Below are positions 54,063 through 64,000 of a stretch of DNA of 64,000 nt, one piece after another. Source of the stretch: Gracilaria gracilis (lineage: Eukaryota; Rhodophyta; Florideophyceae; Gracilariales; Gracilariaceae); NCBI GenBank assembly GCA_030374805.1, contig JARGSG010000197.1:682001-746000 (forward strand). Direction: 5' to 3'. Within the stretch, counting starts at the first letter, position 1. The number at the start of each line of letters is the position of its first letter. The notes beneath the pieces were generated by a model that did not search any database, was not told where the DNA came from, and saw only the letters and a program-made list of their open reading frames with translations. A program made the translations under genes and the position numbers.

Positions 54063-54430
54063 AGGGCTCACACGAGCCCGAAGGCGCAACCCGCCCCCCC
54101 CCCACTGGGTATACCGACACGGTAAATGGGTCTAAGCCGTGCAGCCAAAAAGGTAGAACCTTGGAGGTATGCAATGGGCGCGCGTCGCGCTCAAACCACA
54201 AATGGGAATGAATAGACCGCTTTCGGTGATAACCAAAGAGGTGGATAGAGTCGCAATCGGTGATGACCAAGGTGGTGAACAGAGTGCGCTCGGCGACGCA
54301 GAGCCGATGCATCGCACGGCGCGAGATGGCACAAAGGCTGCGACAGGGACCAAATTGGTACAACGATGCAACCGACTTGGTGAAAAAATCTAGGAGCCAC
54401 GAGGGCGTGGCTCAGGGTAGGAAGGCGGTC
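54063..54430. other. Continuation of Gypsy element 2 upstream of the antisense ORF
   Basis: This is element 2 sequence displaced by the insertion of element 3. Read on the minus strand it leads into the antisense ORF. A minus-strand frame from 54363 is open toward the insertion point but is not clearly protein-like. The polypurine tract of element 2 should be near 54405-54430 (CAGGGTAGGAAGGCGG). Confidence 0.5.
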
Positions 54431-54938
54431 TGTAGTACAATGAGACCTCAATGGGTTGGCGCCACGTGGGTTTACTGGTGCGCCTTGCTGGCTGTACTGT
54501 ACCCAATTGGTATTCTGTATTTTATAATTTCTAACTTCTAATTTATAGTCTAGGATAGTTTAGCATTGCTGGCCCATGACAGTGGGTCATGGGCGCAGCC
54601 GATGACGTCATGCCCGCATGGGAGATCGGCGTCGGTGCACCTTGTATATATTACGGTGCACCTCGCCTTCCCCCTTGGGTATTGTAAAGTCAGGCACCAT
54701 TAGGGCAGTAACTATACCATCTTGGTCACTTGCTACTCTATTACTATTCAGGTTTTACCGCGCGTCGACGTCTACTACCGTACACCTACACGGTCTAGAC
54801 TAGTTGCCCCGCCGTTTGCCCCTGCGGGTTTCAGGTGCCCTACTACCATATTGGTTGTGTGTTTTTCCCCTTTAGGTTGAGCCCTCGCGCGCTCCCTTTA
54901 CCAGGCGAACCCCACACCTTAGCGGTATTTGTACGACA
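54431..54938 (+). repeat. LTR 4 (full length, 508 bp) of Gypsy element 2
   Basis: It starts TGTAGTACAATGAGACC and ends TTTGTACGACA. It closes the gag-pol-antisense unit and at the same time opens gag unit D. Confidence 0.9.
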
Positions 54939-55085
54939 TTTTGGTCTCCCGACTTAGAAGTTTCTTGGTTTTTGTCGTACCTTTACTGGTAAACAGAAGA
55001 CATTCGAAAGGATTCTGGAAGTTCACACACCCATTTGGTTTCGTAGGAATACTCGCAAAGCAATTGGATACCACTATTGGTCACT

Positions 55086-57079
55086 ATGGAAAGACCTACA
55101 AGGATTACTCGTGGCTCTAGCGCGCCACCTAGCCACAAGGGTTCTGCTGCGGCTTCGGCCGCCAAACCCATTCTGGATAATCCCGAGGAGCTGCTTCGGC
55201 AACCTCGGGCCGGAACCTCAAAGGATACGGGCACTCAGCCACCGTTGGCTCCTGAACCTAGTAAGGAATTGCCGACAACGGTTGAGGACCTTTGGCTCCA
55301 ATTGGAAGATCGAGCGAAAGCTCTTTTTACCGCTACGGTTAATGAAGCTATGACCTCAATGGACATGGACGCCGTTACCCGCTTGGTGGTTGATCGAGCC
55401 GTGCACGAGCTTTCTCAACGCATACCTAAATTGGTTGAAACATACCTCTGAACGGGTGCCCGGGAGCATATCTACCGAGTGCTTCAAGACCTTTGGGTTT
55501 CCGAAGGAATGGCGGAAACAAAAACCCCTGGGGTGAATATGGTTAGTCGCATACCACAAGGGATCCCTGCCGGTTCTTCCGCACCAATCAAGCCAATTCC
55601 GGCCGATAGTGCGTACGTACAAAGTTTAAGGCAAGATCAAGAGGGCCATATAGAGATGAGCCCTCGAGACGTGTACTTGCCACCCATTGGAGGTAACGTT
55701 CGAAAGGACACCAAGACTGGTGGACCTGAGGACAATTCGTCTGACCCAGAAGAGGGGCGACGAAGAAGAAACCGCAAGGGTAAAGAAAGGAGGAGAAAAA
55801 AGGGAAAGAATCGCGGCTACGACTCTGTCCCCGATTCCTCGAGCTCCGATACCGATACTGGTTCATCGTCGCCTGATGACCGTAAAGGTAGACGCAAGAA
55901 GAAACCGAACAGGTTGGCGAGGAAGTCGTCAAAGAGAAACCGTAAAGGTAAGAAGAAACGGTACGAGTCGTCCGACTCGGATTCGGACACCGATACAACC
56001 ATAGAGGTGCGTCAGCCGCTGAACGATCTGTTCACCAAAGCGGTTGATTATAGGTCATATCGATTGAGAAACCGATCCTCTGCTTACACCCAAGAGGTTG
56101 CGCAGAAGATCACCAAGCACCATAAGAAGCGCAGCTTCCAGATGGGTGATACGACCTTCACAGGTGATGATCCCATTACGGTAATTGAGTTTCTGCAGAA
56201 GTTCAAAATTGCATGTGACCAAAATGGTTTTTCCGAAGGTGCTGCCATGTGGTTATTCCAGTTTTACCTTAAAGGTCAAGCTTACCACTTGCTGCAAGGC
56301 AGGCTTCGTAGAAATACCATGGCGGTTGATGAAGAGGGGACAGAGATGTTAGAGACGTACCCAGAAGTGGTTAATTTCATGTTGGAAACTTACGCTACCG
56401 ATGAGGTTATCCAGGAAGGTTACGCTGGGGTGCAGGCATATCGCCAACGCTCTAGCCAAACCGAAATGGAATTCTCGTTGGGCCTTTGGAATCTGGCCAC
56501 CCGATGCGGTAATGTCTTTACCACTAGTAGGTTGAAGTCGCTTTTCGCCGACAATGTCGACAAAGCGATCCGTTCGCAGGTACGCAACTACCTGGCGAAC
56601 AACCGTAAGGTGGAATATAATGGGCTTGCCCGTTATGCCCAGGGACTAGGCGACACTCTCCGTCACGGAAAGAAGCCGTCGGCGTCCCATACCTCAAAGG
56701 ATAAACCGAAACGGTCAGTATTGGAGCTAGAAGAAAGCACTACCTCAGAGGGTGATTCGCTCATTCGCGTACCAACGGGGATTGCGGTTCATCTCGTGAC
56801 CGCGCCGCAGGCTCAATCATGAGCCACCTCCATTGGTAATTGGTCGTCGACAGTACCACCAGCTTCGGTAAGGTCGCCACCAAGTGCGGCGAGCAGTCAA
56901 CAAACCTCAACGGGTGGTTCGCAAGTATCTTCATATGCTACAGCACCGACCAATCCGGTGACCCGACCTACCTCTATGGCAATGCGTGATCCTCAGACAG
57001 GTGAATTGGTCTGCTGGCTCTGCTTATCGCCAGACCATCTGGCGAACAGATGTGACAAAATACCCCCAGGGGTGCGTGA
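55086..57079 (+). pseudogene. gag unit D of Gypsy element 2
   Basis: This is the most intact of the four gag copies. It reads from MERPTRITRG in one frame through the capsid-like domain and the zinc knuckle (CWLCLSPDHLANRC), interrupted only by the two TGA codons shared by all copies, near 55449 and 56820. It has Glu at the position where B and C have TAG. It is truncated at the same junction as A and B, so no pol follows. Such a copy could supply gag-like proteins only if the TGA codons were read through. Confidence 0.8.
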
Positions 57080-57130
57080 GCACCAGTAGGCCCACGTGGC
57101 ATCAACCCAGTGAGGTCTCATGGTACTACA
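57080..57130 (-). repeat. Junction D: inverted fragment of the LTR start
   Basis: This is the same inverted 51-bp segment and the same breakpoints as in junctions A and B. Confidence 0.85.
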
Positions 57131-57460
57131 TATGCCCGCATGGGAGATCGGCGTCGGTGCACCTTGTATATATTGCATTGCACCTCGCCTTCCCCCTTGG
57201 GTATTGTAAAGTCAGGCACCATTAGGGCAGTAACTATACCATCTTGGTCACTTGCTACTCTATTACTATTCAGGTTTTACCGCGCGTCGACGTCTACTAC
57301 CGTACACCTACACGGTCTAGACTAGTTGCCCCGCCGTTTGCCCCTGCGGGTTTCAGGTGCCCTACTACCATATTGGTTGTGTGCTTTTCCACTTTAGGTT
57401 GAGCCTTCGCGCGCTACCCCTGCCAGGCGGACCCCAAGCCTTATCGGTATTGGTATGACA
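57131..57460 (+). repeat. Short LTR 5 with a diverged end, Gypsy element 2
   Basis: The first 250 bp are nearly identical to the other LTRs. The last 80 bp (from about 57380) differ at many positions, ending TTGGTATGACA instead of TTTGTACGACA. The CGTCA duplication follows directly. Confidence 0.85.
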
Positions 57461-57465
57461 CGTCA
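57461..57465. repeat. Target-site duplication CGTCA, right of Gypsy element 2
   Basis: It matches 26095-26099 and closes the composite insertion. Confidence 0.85.
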
Positions 57466-58006
57466 ACACATTGGAGCTTTATATCCCTCGGCATTTCGTC
57501 GAATCTTCACTTTAAAGGCTTTGCTGTTTGTAACGAATAATCAAGCAATAACTAAGACTCGCCAATCTCCATCGAATCTCCAGCCATTCACACCTAATAT
57601 CACGAGTTCGAAAAAATCCTATTATCGGGCTTTGCAAAAACAAGCGTTAATTGCACTGCTCAGATCCACCCAAACTGCAAGGCAATTGAGACCAAGTCAA
57701 GCAGGGCTTCACGCTTTCGCATCGCGGCCCATCGAAGGCCTCCCACACGGCAGCCTATTTCATAATGAATAAAAATACACCGTGCGAGTCTCACTGGAAT
57801 ACTATTAAACCAAGAACAATTTTCTGCTCCACCTATTCTTTAAGCCAGCTTTCGCTGCCCAGTCAACACCACGCGGAGGTTCGGGTCGGATTTAGTCGAC
57901 CAAAGAGAAGGCGTCATAGGTACTCACTCGGAAATACAATTAATTACGCATTCGCTCAGTAATTTTAACATGACCCTTGAAAATTGCCGGCCTTAACAAG
58001 AACAAA
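57466..58006. other. Unassigned sequence right of Gypsy element 2
   Basis: It continues the sequence interrupted at 26099 and may belong to the DIRS element or its target. A 105-codon plus frame (57455-57772) is not protein-like. Confidence 0.35.
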
Positions 58007-58331
58007 GAGCAGATATCTGACTTTCTGATGAGAACGCTTTTTTCAACAGAAGCGTTCGGTATCAAATTTTAGGAAAACTTGTGTGCTCATAAAAGGGGAG
58101 GTTAAAGTGAGGTAACTCTTGCTCGCTTTAACACCTGGATATATATGTGAGATCATTGCATCCCGTGGCATCATACATGAAAAAACGGAAAGTTCGCTGT
58201 AACTACGGAACAAACGTTAAAAGAGATGCTGAGCATGTTGTGTCTAGATGCGCTCTAAATAACGCCTCAAGAAGAGAGCTCATGGCAGGAATTCATCGTG
58301 CCAAAAGAGCGTCAATTCAGTCCCTAATAGA
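58007..58331 (+). repeat. Right copy of the 323-bp direct repeat
   Basis: It is homologous to 6721-7043 with about twenty differences by eye, including a small replacement near 58160-58180. It is the copy in which the short frame MKKRKVRCNYG remains open. Confidence 0.8.
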
Positions 58332-58392
58332 CATAACTGTCGAAAGTTACTGGCTTTCACAAAAAGAAAGGGCTTTATGTAAAAGGCTCTAG
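58177..58392 (+). pseudogene. Fragment resembling the Cys-His end of a LINE-type reverse transcriptase
   Basis: An open frame of about 71 codons contains CNYGTNVKRDAEHVVSRCAL followed by NNASRRELM. A C-x-x-[C]-G ... D-x-EH-x-x-x-x-C ... RREL pattern is usual at the C-terminus of non-LTR retrotransposon proteins. The second cysteine is missing. The left copy of the repeat has the same frame with a stop (ASRR-stop). The call is tentative. Confidence 0.3.
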
Positions 58393-58465
58393 TGCAGTAT
58401 TGTACAGTAATAAAACACTGTTGTCCACCCTAAAGAAGAGAAGAAGTGCTCATAAAAAGGGAGAA

Positions 58466-58469
58466 CTAG
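58466..58469. repeat. CTAG duplication, left of the piggyBac-like element
   Basis: CTAG flanks the terminal repeat on both sides (58466-58469 and 61252-61255). The usual piggyBac target is TTAA. Confidence 0.65.
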
Positions 58470-61251
58470 TGTCTACACGACCACGCAATGTACTCATATG
58501 AGTACGCACTTGTACTCATATGAGTACGTGTAATTTGACTGTTTCGTAGTAGATAAATTTAAATAAACTAATGATTCAGATCATCTACAAATATAGTTGA
58601 GTCCTAACTAGCAACTAGAACACCTCTGTGACTCTCTGGCCACATGTGAAATGTAAAACAAATCGTGAGTTCAACTCGCTGCACTCAAAAAGAGGGCAAA
58701 AACTTCTTCAAAGAAGGTCGACGATTCTAGAAAAGTTTGTATCTAAGTAAGCTTTAATGCATCCTCTAAAACATGAAACAGAACAAGGTGACATTTCATA
58801 CAAGGGATACTACGCAACAGATATTAAACTAGTTTAGCAAGTCAAATGACGCAAATAAGAATCGTAGGCGGCTATAGTTGGGAACCACCTTTTGCATTTA
58901 CTTCTAAAAACTGACATAATCTGTCAGATAGAGCTACATAAATTGCTACTACATGCCTGAAAACTCCATAGTGTGTATGTTTTGCAAGTGTTTTTGAAAG
59001 CAGTCACGTCCTGTTTGACTGTGACATATCCAAACTTCCTTACCATTTTCTAAACATTTAGAACAAAGAAACTTCGACTTCTTGTCAAGCCTGCATATCC
59101 TGCATCGAGCTTGGTGATTGGCTTTAGATACTGCTCCATTCTTCAATTTCCTTTTCTTATTGGTAACTATCAAATGTATTCCAGTCCCAGTGACTAATCC
59201 AACGTCTGATATTTCTTCAGTTGCATCTGAAGTTCGATGGCGACTGATTGCATCAAAAGAATTCTCAATCAATTGATCTGCAAGCTTTGCATAGAAGTCT
59301 TTCTGTGTAAGACAGTCCCTGGCTCCCATACTTCCTTTGTACAACAGCCACGAATCCACAATACAGACTGATAAAAGACTCGTATTCAGCCTAAGAGCCT
59401 AATCCTTCACTTGAAATTTCTTTTCCAGATTTAAATCATCTTGGCGGCATCTATTGTGCCGGTCAATTTGGGAGCACGTTTCATAGTACGTTTCAACAAC
59501 TTTTGGAATTGGAATGGTCAATGTTACAAACTGAGCATCATCTCCGATAGACCTCCATCTCGACCTTACGATTGGTTCCGCAGGAAGAGTTGTACCGGCT
59601 GTACTCACAAAATAACGTCGTTCTCTGTCCATCCATAGAACAGCCATCACAGACGGACTGTCAGGGTGATCTTTGCTTACCATCACCACCTGATCTCCTC
59701 TCTTTGAAAGTTCCTTTTGTGAAAGGTGCACCATGGGATACTGCTTGGTTGCCGTCTTAATCACACCAGTAAAACGTAATCCGCAATGAAATAATGTAGT
59801 AGCCGTTGTAACTGACGCAAATGCAGAGTCAGCGCATACAAGTCGATTAGAATTAAACCATGGTTCTGTTAAACGTAACACAATTGCCGTACCATGAGGA
59901 TGGTTTTGTTCGTATCTCCTCTGTAGGGTTTCTTCAGATGAGAGAACGAGTTCTAAACCAAGAAGAATTCCACTCACACCGCAGCATACAGTTTTGATTT
60001 CACATCCATTCTCGGGCTTACGATCTATAGCCACGTAATGAGGTAATCCTTTCTGAATCCAATCGCCGCCGAGTCCATACCAACGAGACATACTTTCATC
60101 TACGCACAGAGTATGAGCAGGAACAACATGTGCTCGTCGATGTTGATTAATGGACTGCACGAATCCACTTACATGTGACCAACGACTGTCACAACTGTCT
60201 GTCGCGGTATACTGGCTGAACGTGATACAAGACGTAAGTACCTCAAATCTTTTCCGAGACATTATCTTCCCAAACTGAGGTAGAGGAATATATTTTGAAG
60301 CCGATTGTTTAGACCAAAGAGATCTGCGATCCGTGAATTCAAACCGGGATATCAATATTAGAAGGCCAAAAAACTTCAATATCTCCCCGCCTGTCGTAAC
60401 TGCATGCCCGAGAGGCTCCAGCTTCTTGCTTGTCAGAACGACTATAGATTGTAAATGATCCTGCGGAAACATCCACATAAAGAAATCATACGGACGCATA
60501 TGATACTGGGTCTGATTCTGAAGAATCATATCTCCAATTGGGCCAATCACCTTCCATTTTCGATGCGCCGTGGAACCGTTGAGAGGTAGCATAACCTCCT
60601 CATTGGTCCAAAGACGATCATGCGCCGTGGCGGTCACCCCTTGTACTTCAGTGGTGCGATTCTCAGTATTGGCGGGAACAGCTTCTGGTTGTAACTCCGT
60701 GACGGATGTTGGACTTAAAGTGGTAGTTCCGCCTGTTTTGTTGGTCACGTCATCTGTCTCTTGCAAAATTGGTTCTCCTGCTTTCACACTGACAAGTTTG
60801 ATCATGCATCTTTTCAAACGGGTTTGAATTTTCCAGTCTACAAGAACAGATTTTTGACGTCTGCCAGTTTCTGTCGACACTTGAACGCTTACAACAGTAC
60901 CAGTCAATCGTTTTGTCTTCCATAAAGAACCAAACAAACGTTTGCTTTCAGCCTCGCAGGTGACAAGGGTTGCACGAGTGTTGACAATGTTACCGACAGT
61001 CAGTCTTGGATCTGACGGTTTCGGCATTTTTTTGTGTTTTGACTTTGCTGATGAGGAAGTTCCCGCAGTATTGGAATTCTCCCGTGGAAGACACAGAACT
61101 TTTGGTTGGAACGGGGAGTAGAGACAATTTTCAGAAGTACAATGGGAAAAGCTATAAAATATTGGAATATCTTTACACTAAAATTGGGGAGGAAATTTTG
61201 TACTCATATGAGTACAGTTGGACTCATATGAGTACAGTGGTCGTGTAGACA
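58470..61251 (-). mobile_element. piggyBac-like DNA transposon with palindromic subterminal repeats
   Basis: The ends share a perfect 15-bp inverted repeat TGTCTACACGACCAC. Next to each end lie two copies of the 16-bp palindrome GTACTCATATGAGTAC (58490-58505, 58512-58527, 61200-61215, and 61220-61235 with one mismatch). The interior holds one transposase gene on the minus strand. The length of 2782 bp is typical of piggyBac-type elements. Confidence 0.85.
58949..61027 (-). pseudogene. piggyBac-like transposase with one in-frame stop
   Basis: One frame of 692 codons from ATG 61027 (MPKPSDPRLT), interrupted only by TAG at 59399-59401. The central domain is DDE_Tnp_1_7-like. GEILKFFGLLILISRF starts it, then the acidic residues D310 (CVDESMSRWYG), D400 (CADSAFASV) and D522 (QIDRHNRCRQDD) fit the DDD triad of piggyBac in order. 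After the stop the frame continues with VDSWLLYKGSMG, the usual helix before the end. A cysteine-rich zinc domain follows (CRICRLDKKSKFLCSKC, then CHSQTGRDCFQKHLQNIH), as in piggyBac C-termini. Residues 20-85 form a small basic beta-rich domain that may be chromatin-like or simply N-terminal to the family. The TAG is one step from CAG. Confidence 0.85.
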
Positions 61252-61255
61252 CTAG

Positions 61256-62336
61256 AGAGACCTTAAACAAACACCAAAGCGTAAATAGCCCCAGGCTACA
61301 CAGCAGTTGTTGTATTTTCCGTCCATGATTCTTATACGTTTCCTGCCGTTATGAGAATGACGCTCAAAAAGCCAAGAAGACGAAGAGCTTAGCCATTAGT
61401 ACCGGCGTTTGGCCGGACAGCTGATGAACGTGGACAACGATTCTTGTACGTGTACTGAACTCCCACAACTTTAGTATAATTTGGAGTCAAGAGTCAGCAA
61501 AGGTATATATATAAATCTATTTATAATTATGTTATATGAATAGCAAACCTCCTTTGATGCACGCGTGGGTTTGGGAAGGACTCAAAGACAAATACCACTT
61601 CTATACCGCAGCCACTATCTTCTAATCAGTAGCTGTTACTACTGGACAACAAATACTGTGCAATGTAGATCAATACGCATTCTTATGCACTCTTCAAGCG
61701 CTACAAAGAAAGCCCAAATTGCACTTCACCGGTTTGAAAAACTTGGCTTCAATATTACATTCAGTAATTCTGAAGTGAAGAACCGGTGTCGCTTGGGTGC
61801 CGGGTAAATTGCGGTCTTCCCAGTAATGAGAGAATGGGCAAGGTAGCAAAATCAGGGTTTAATATCTCTTTGGCAGAGCAGGTGAATGTGCCAAAGGACT
61901 GTGCCGATTAAAGGCCCTCTTGTCTACAAACAAGAGAAGTACGAGTGTTTTACCAGACAGCTACCTTATGACGCTGAGGAGAGAGATGTGAGATTTACGA
62001 AGAGCAAAGATTATCCTGCCACAGCTTGCAACAATGCATGTAACCTTATCTTACTACATTCTGTTGCTTTGAATATTAATTCTTAAAGTTATGAGATGCG
62101 AATATGGTCAAGAAGGACGCGGAACGTTGTTCCACTGTTCTCTGAAAATTGCTGCTCGTCGCAATGAACTACCTTCTGCTCCGGACAGGACTGACAAGTC
62201 TCTGATACAAATTGTTAAGTAGTGGCCGCTTAAGTTTTTGGCCTTCTTCAAGAGAGAAAAATGTCTTTAGAACAGATTTCTTGTCGCCTCCTAATCAGGG
62301 GCGCCAGACCAAAATAAAGAAGGCGCTTTTTTTCGC

Positions 62337-62372
<36 letters not shown>

Positions 62373-63104
62373 GAGAATGCCTTCTGTACTGACAATCGTA
62401 CAAAGGGGCTATATGTAGTCCGAATGTTTTGCGATACAGGGTAAAAGGGTAACGTTAGCCCTCTTAACCGTTAACTACGCACAGTTTGCCGATTGCTATG
62501 ACAAAGACTCGTTCATCCTGTCGTCACTTTCATCGCCTTGCTGCTCAGATTCGACCCTGTCTCAGTAAATTGATGCACAACTTCTCGGGTTGTGCATGAG
62601 TTGCCCGTAACTCTTTTCGGAGTCACCGTCTTGCGGGCCGCATTTAGGGGAGAGGCCTAGAAAAATAGTTCTGAGAACCAACTGTTTCGAAAGGAGTAAT
62701 GGGCCACACCAAAAAGAAGACGACTTCAGAATGAATTCAGATTTGGAATCGATAAAAAACTTTTTAATAGTTTTGCGAAAAAAAATACAGGATCAACAGA
62801 GTGCAGAACACTTCCAGCTTCACTTCTGCTTCACAAGTTGTGAAATCACAACTCAAAGATTTACGAAAGTATCAAGAGCGCTCCAACTCTTCATTTCATG
62901 ATAGGCCTGCTGACATACGATACGAGGAACCAGGTTCAAGGGTAAGAACCCCCTGCACTTTTCAGATCCTTTGACTAGCAAAGTTTCATAATATTTGGCT
63001 TACTGGTCGTAGAACGTAGAACTAAGGCGTTACAAGGAAGACGCAGATTGCAGTTACGATCACATTGAAGTCTCGCTGGTATCGTACCCTGCCCATCTAT
63101 CAAG
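61256..63104. other. Intergenic region upstream of the prefoldin gene
   Basis: No gene is supported. Short plus-strand frames (61565-61807, 61886-62086) lack conserved features. A TTG trinucleotide run lies near 62337-62371. The last 300 bp should contain the prefoldin promoter; no clear TATA box is visible. Confidence 0.45.
62337..62371 (+). repeat. TTG microsatellite
   Basis: About eleven uninterrupted TTG units occur in an otherwise ordinary intergenic sequence. Confidence 0.85.
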
Positions 63105-63870
63105 ATGGAAACCATTTCGAAGGCAGCCGAACAAGCGAAAGAAAATGACGTTCTAGTCTCAACTCCAGTGACGGAGGATTTTCACCACGGCATTCCCACT
63201 GCCATTTTCTTTGTAAGTTGCGTTGACTCTCATGTTCGTCTGCTTTTAGAATTTCGGAATTCCATGTGGTTACGAAGGCAACTATTCACAATGCTAATAC
63301 TTTTATGTGATCTATTCCTTTTTTCCTGCTTAGGAAGACATCCCGGAAGTTGTCGAAAAGCACAATGCACCACTGCTGATCGACAAGCTTTCCAATTTAA
63401 GCCAAAGGTATCGCTTTTTTGAGGAGAAGTTGGTAAAGAGTCGAGACTCTCTTGAGGAGAAGGTGGCTGAAGTTCGTAGGGCCCTAAAAGCTGTTCAGTC
63501 TTTAGCAGAACGATCCTCACGAGCTGGAGAAAATGCGAAAGATATCGAGACCCACTTTGAACTGAGCGATGGTATTTATGCTAAGGCAAGCATTCCACCA
63601 ACAAACAAAGTGTGTTTGTGGTTGGGTGCCAATGTCATGGTTGAGTATTCGCACGAGGAAGCCAAAGCTCTGCTGTCGAAGAACTTGGCCAACGTTGAAA
63701 AGAGCTATGAGGAAACTTGCTCCGACATTAGCTATCTAAGGGATCAACTGAATACAACCGATGTGAATCTGTCAAGGGTATATAATCACCATGTGCAAGC
63801 AATGCGTACTGCTCCCAAGAACTCGAAACCTGCGAAAACTGGAGTTACTGTACCACTGCAGGCGAAGTAG
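63105..63870 (+). CDS. PFDN3: Prefoldin subunit 3 (VBP1-like), two exons
   Basis: Exon 1 is 63105-63212 (36 codons, ending HHGIPTAIFF) and exon 2 is 63334-63870 (178 codons plus stop), giving 214 residues. The join is in phase and yields a continuous prefoldin alpha-type subunit. GIPTAxF is followed by EDIPEVVEKHNAPLLIDKL, an N-terminal coiled coil (LSNLSQRYRFFEEKLVKSRD and onward), the beta-hairpin centre (SDGIYAKASIPPTNKVCLWL, then GANVMVEYSHEEA) and a C-terminal coiled coil (LSKNLANVEKSYEETCSDIS). The beta-centre wording is diagnostic of PFDN3. In the cytosol the prefoldin hexamer delivers nascent tubulin and actin to the CCT chaperonin. A basic, probably disordered tail ends the protein. 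It is a host gene, collinear with the phosphatase gene and separated from it by the transposon nest. Confidence 0.92.
63213..63333 (+). other. Intron of the prefoldin subunit 3 gene
   Basis: The 121-nt intron has donor GTAAGT and acceptor TTTTTTCCTGCTTAG with a clear pyrimidine tract. Without removal the frame stops before the coiled coil. This is the only intron supported in the window. Confidence 0.9.
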
Positions 63871-64000
63871 GTTTGTATCCATGATAGGAAACAAAAAAAC
63901 TTTTCGAAACACTTCCTGGATGGTGGGTGTCAGGAAGAAGAAACGATCCTGTCTTAGTTTTTTATTTATGTTGTTAGGTGTTGAGGTTGTGTACCTGTCT
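63871..64000. other. 3' flank of the prefoldin gene
   Basis: Short T/A-rich sequence; no canonical AATAAA is seen before the end of the window. Confidence 0.4.

Larger units (their letters stand above)
26100..57460 (+). mobile_element. Gypsy element 2: composite Ty3/Gypsy chromovirus with tandem LTR-gag units
   Basis: The order is full LTR, gag A, junction, short LTR, gag B, junction, short LTR, gag C with protease, RT, RNase H, integrase and chromodomain, the antisense ORF (interrupted by element 3), full LTR, gag D, junction, short LTR. CGTCA duplications flank the outermost LTR edges. Unit spacing is 2525, 2525 and 2522 bp between equivalent LTR positions. Without element 3 the composite is about 19.2 kb. 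The three junctions are identical, so the extra units arose by duplication through recombination rather than as separate insertions. Confidence 0.85.

Noticed and set aside
26755-57079. TGA read as tryptophan or selenocysteine, since all gag copies share two TGA codons
   Set aside because: TAA and TAG interrupt sister genes as well, the host genes use ordinary stops, and the shared TGA codons are explained by recent duplication of one gag.
62337-62371. TTG run as a functional poly-leucine or poly-cysteine coding repeat
   Set aside because: The surrounding frame of 68 codons has no other support; it is a simple microsatellite.

Overview
The window looks like nuclear DNA of a eukaryote with compact, intron-poor genes separated by transposon-dense stretches. 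Only two ordinary host genes are supported. One is an SCP/FCP1-type phosphatase with no intron (1776-2999). The other is prefoldin subunit 3 with one 121-nt GT-AG intron (63105-63870). Compact genes plus Ty3/Gypsy, DIRS, Tc1/mariner and piggyBac-like elements would fit a florideophyte red alga such as Chondrus. That placement is an inference from style; no marker gene proves it.

Between the host genes lies a nest of mobile elements, which I resolved from target-site duplications (TSDs). A decayed DIRS-type element on the minus strand (gag 25499-24432, RT/RNase H, tyrosine recombinase down to 7463) is the oldest layer. Its recombinase gene is split by Gypsy element 1 (8035-13570, TSD CCAAC). 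Its RT/RNase H gene is split by an 8.5-kb element with terminal inverted repeats (14608-23154, TSD TA); removing that element together with one TA restores an open frame across the junction. Its upstream side is hit by Gypsy element 2 (26100-57460, TSD CGTCA), which itself carries Gypsy element 3 (41873-54057, TSD GGTAC). A 323-bp direct repeat (6721-7043, 58007-58331) brackets the whole nest. Outside it are a Tc1/mariner relic (4348-5346) and a piggyBac-like element (58470-61251).

All three Gypsy elements are chromodomain-bearing and carry an additional long ORF on the antisense strand between pol and the 3' LTR. It is 540-800 codons long, shows recognisable similarity between the copies, and resembles nothing I know. 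Element 2 is a composite: four copies of a 2.5-kb LTR-gag unit surround a single pol, and three of them end in an identical rearranged junction.

The 8.5-kb element is the strangest piece. It has 28-bp inverted termini, clustered subterminal GCTAGT motifs, four decayed genes (one a ketopantoate-reductase-like host-type gene), a central array of near-perfect hairpins with a 106-bp period, and a purine/pyrimidine strand bias that flips across that array.

Most element ORFs are long and nearly intact but broken by isolated in-frame stops of all three kinds, so they are annotated as pseudogenes. Statements about identity are by eye, not computed.
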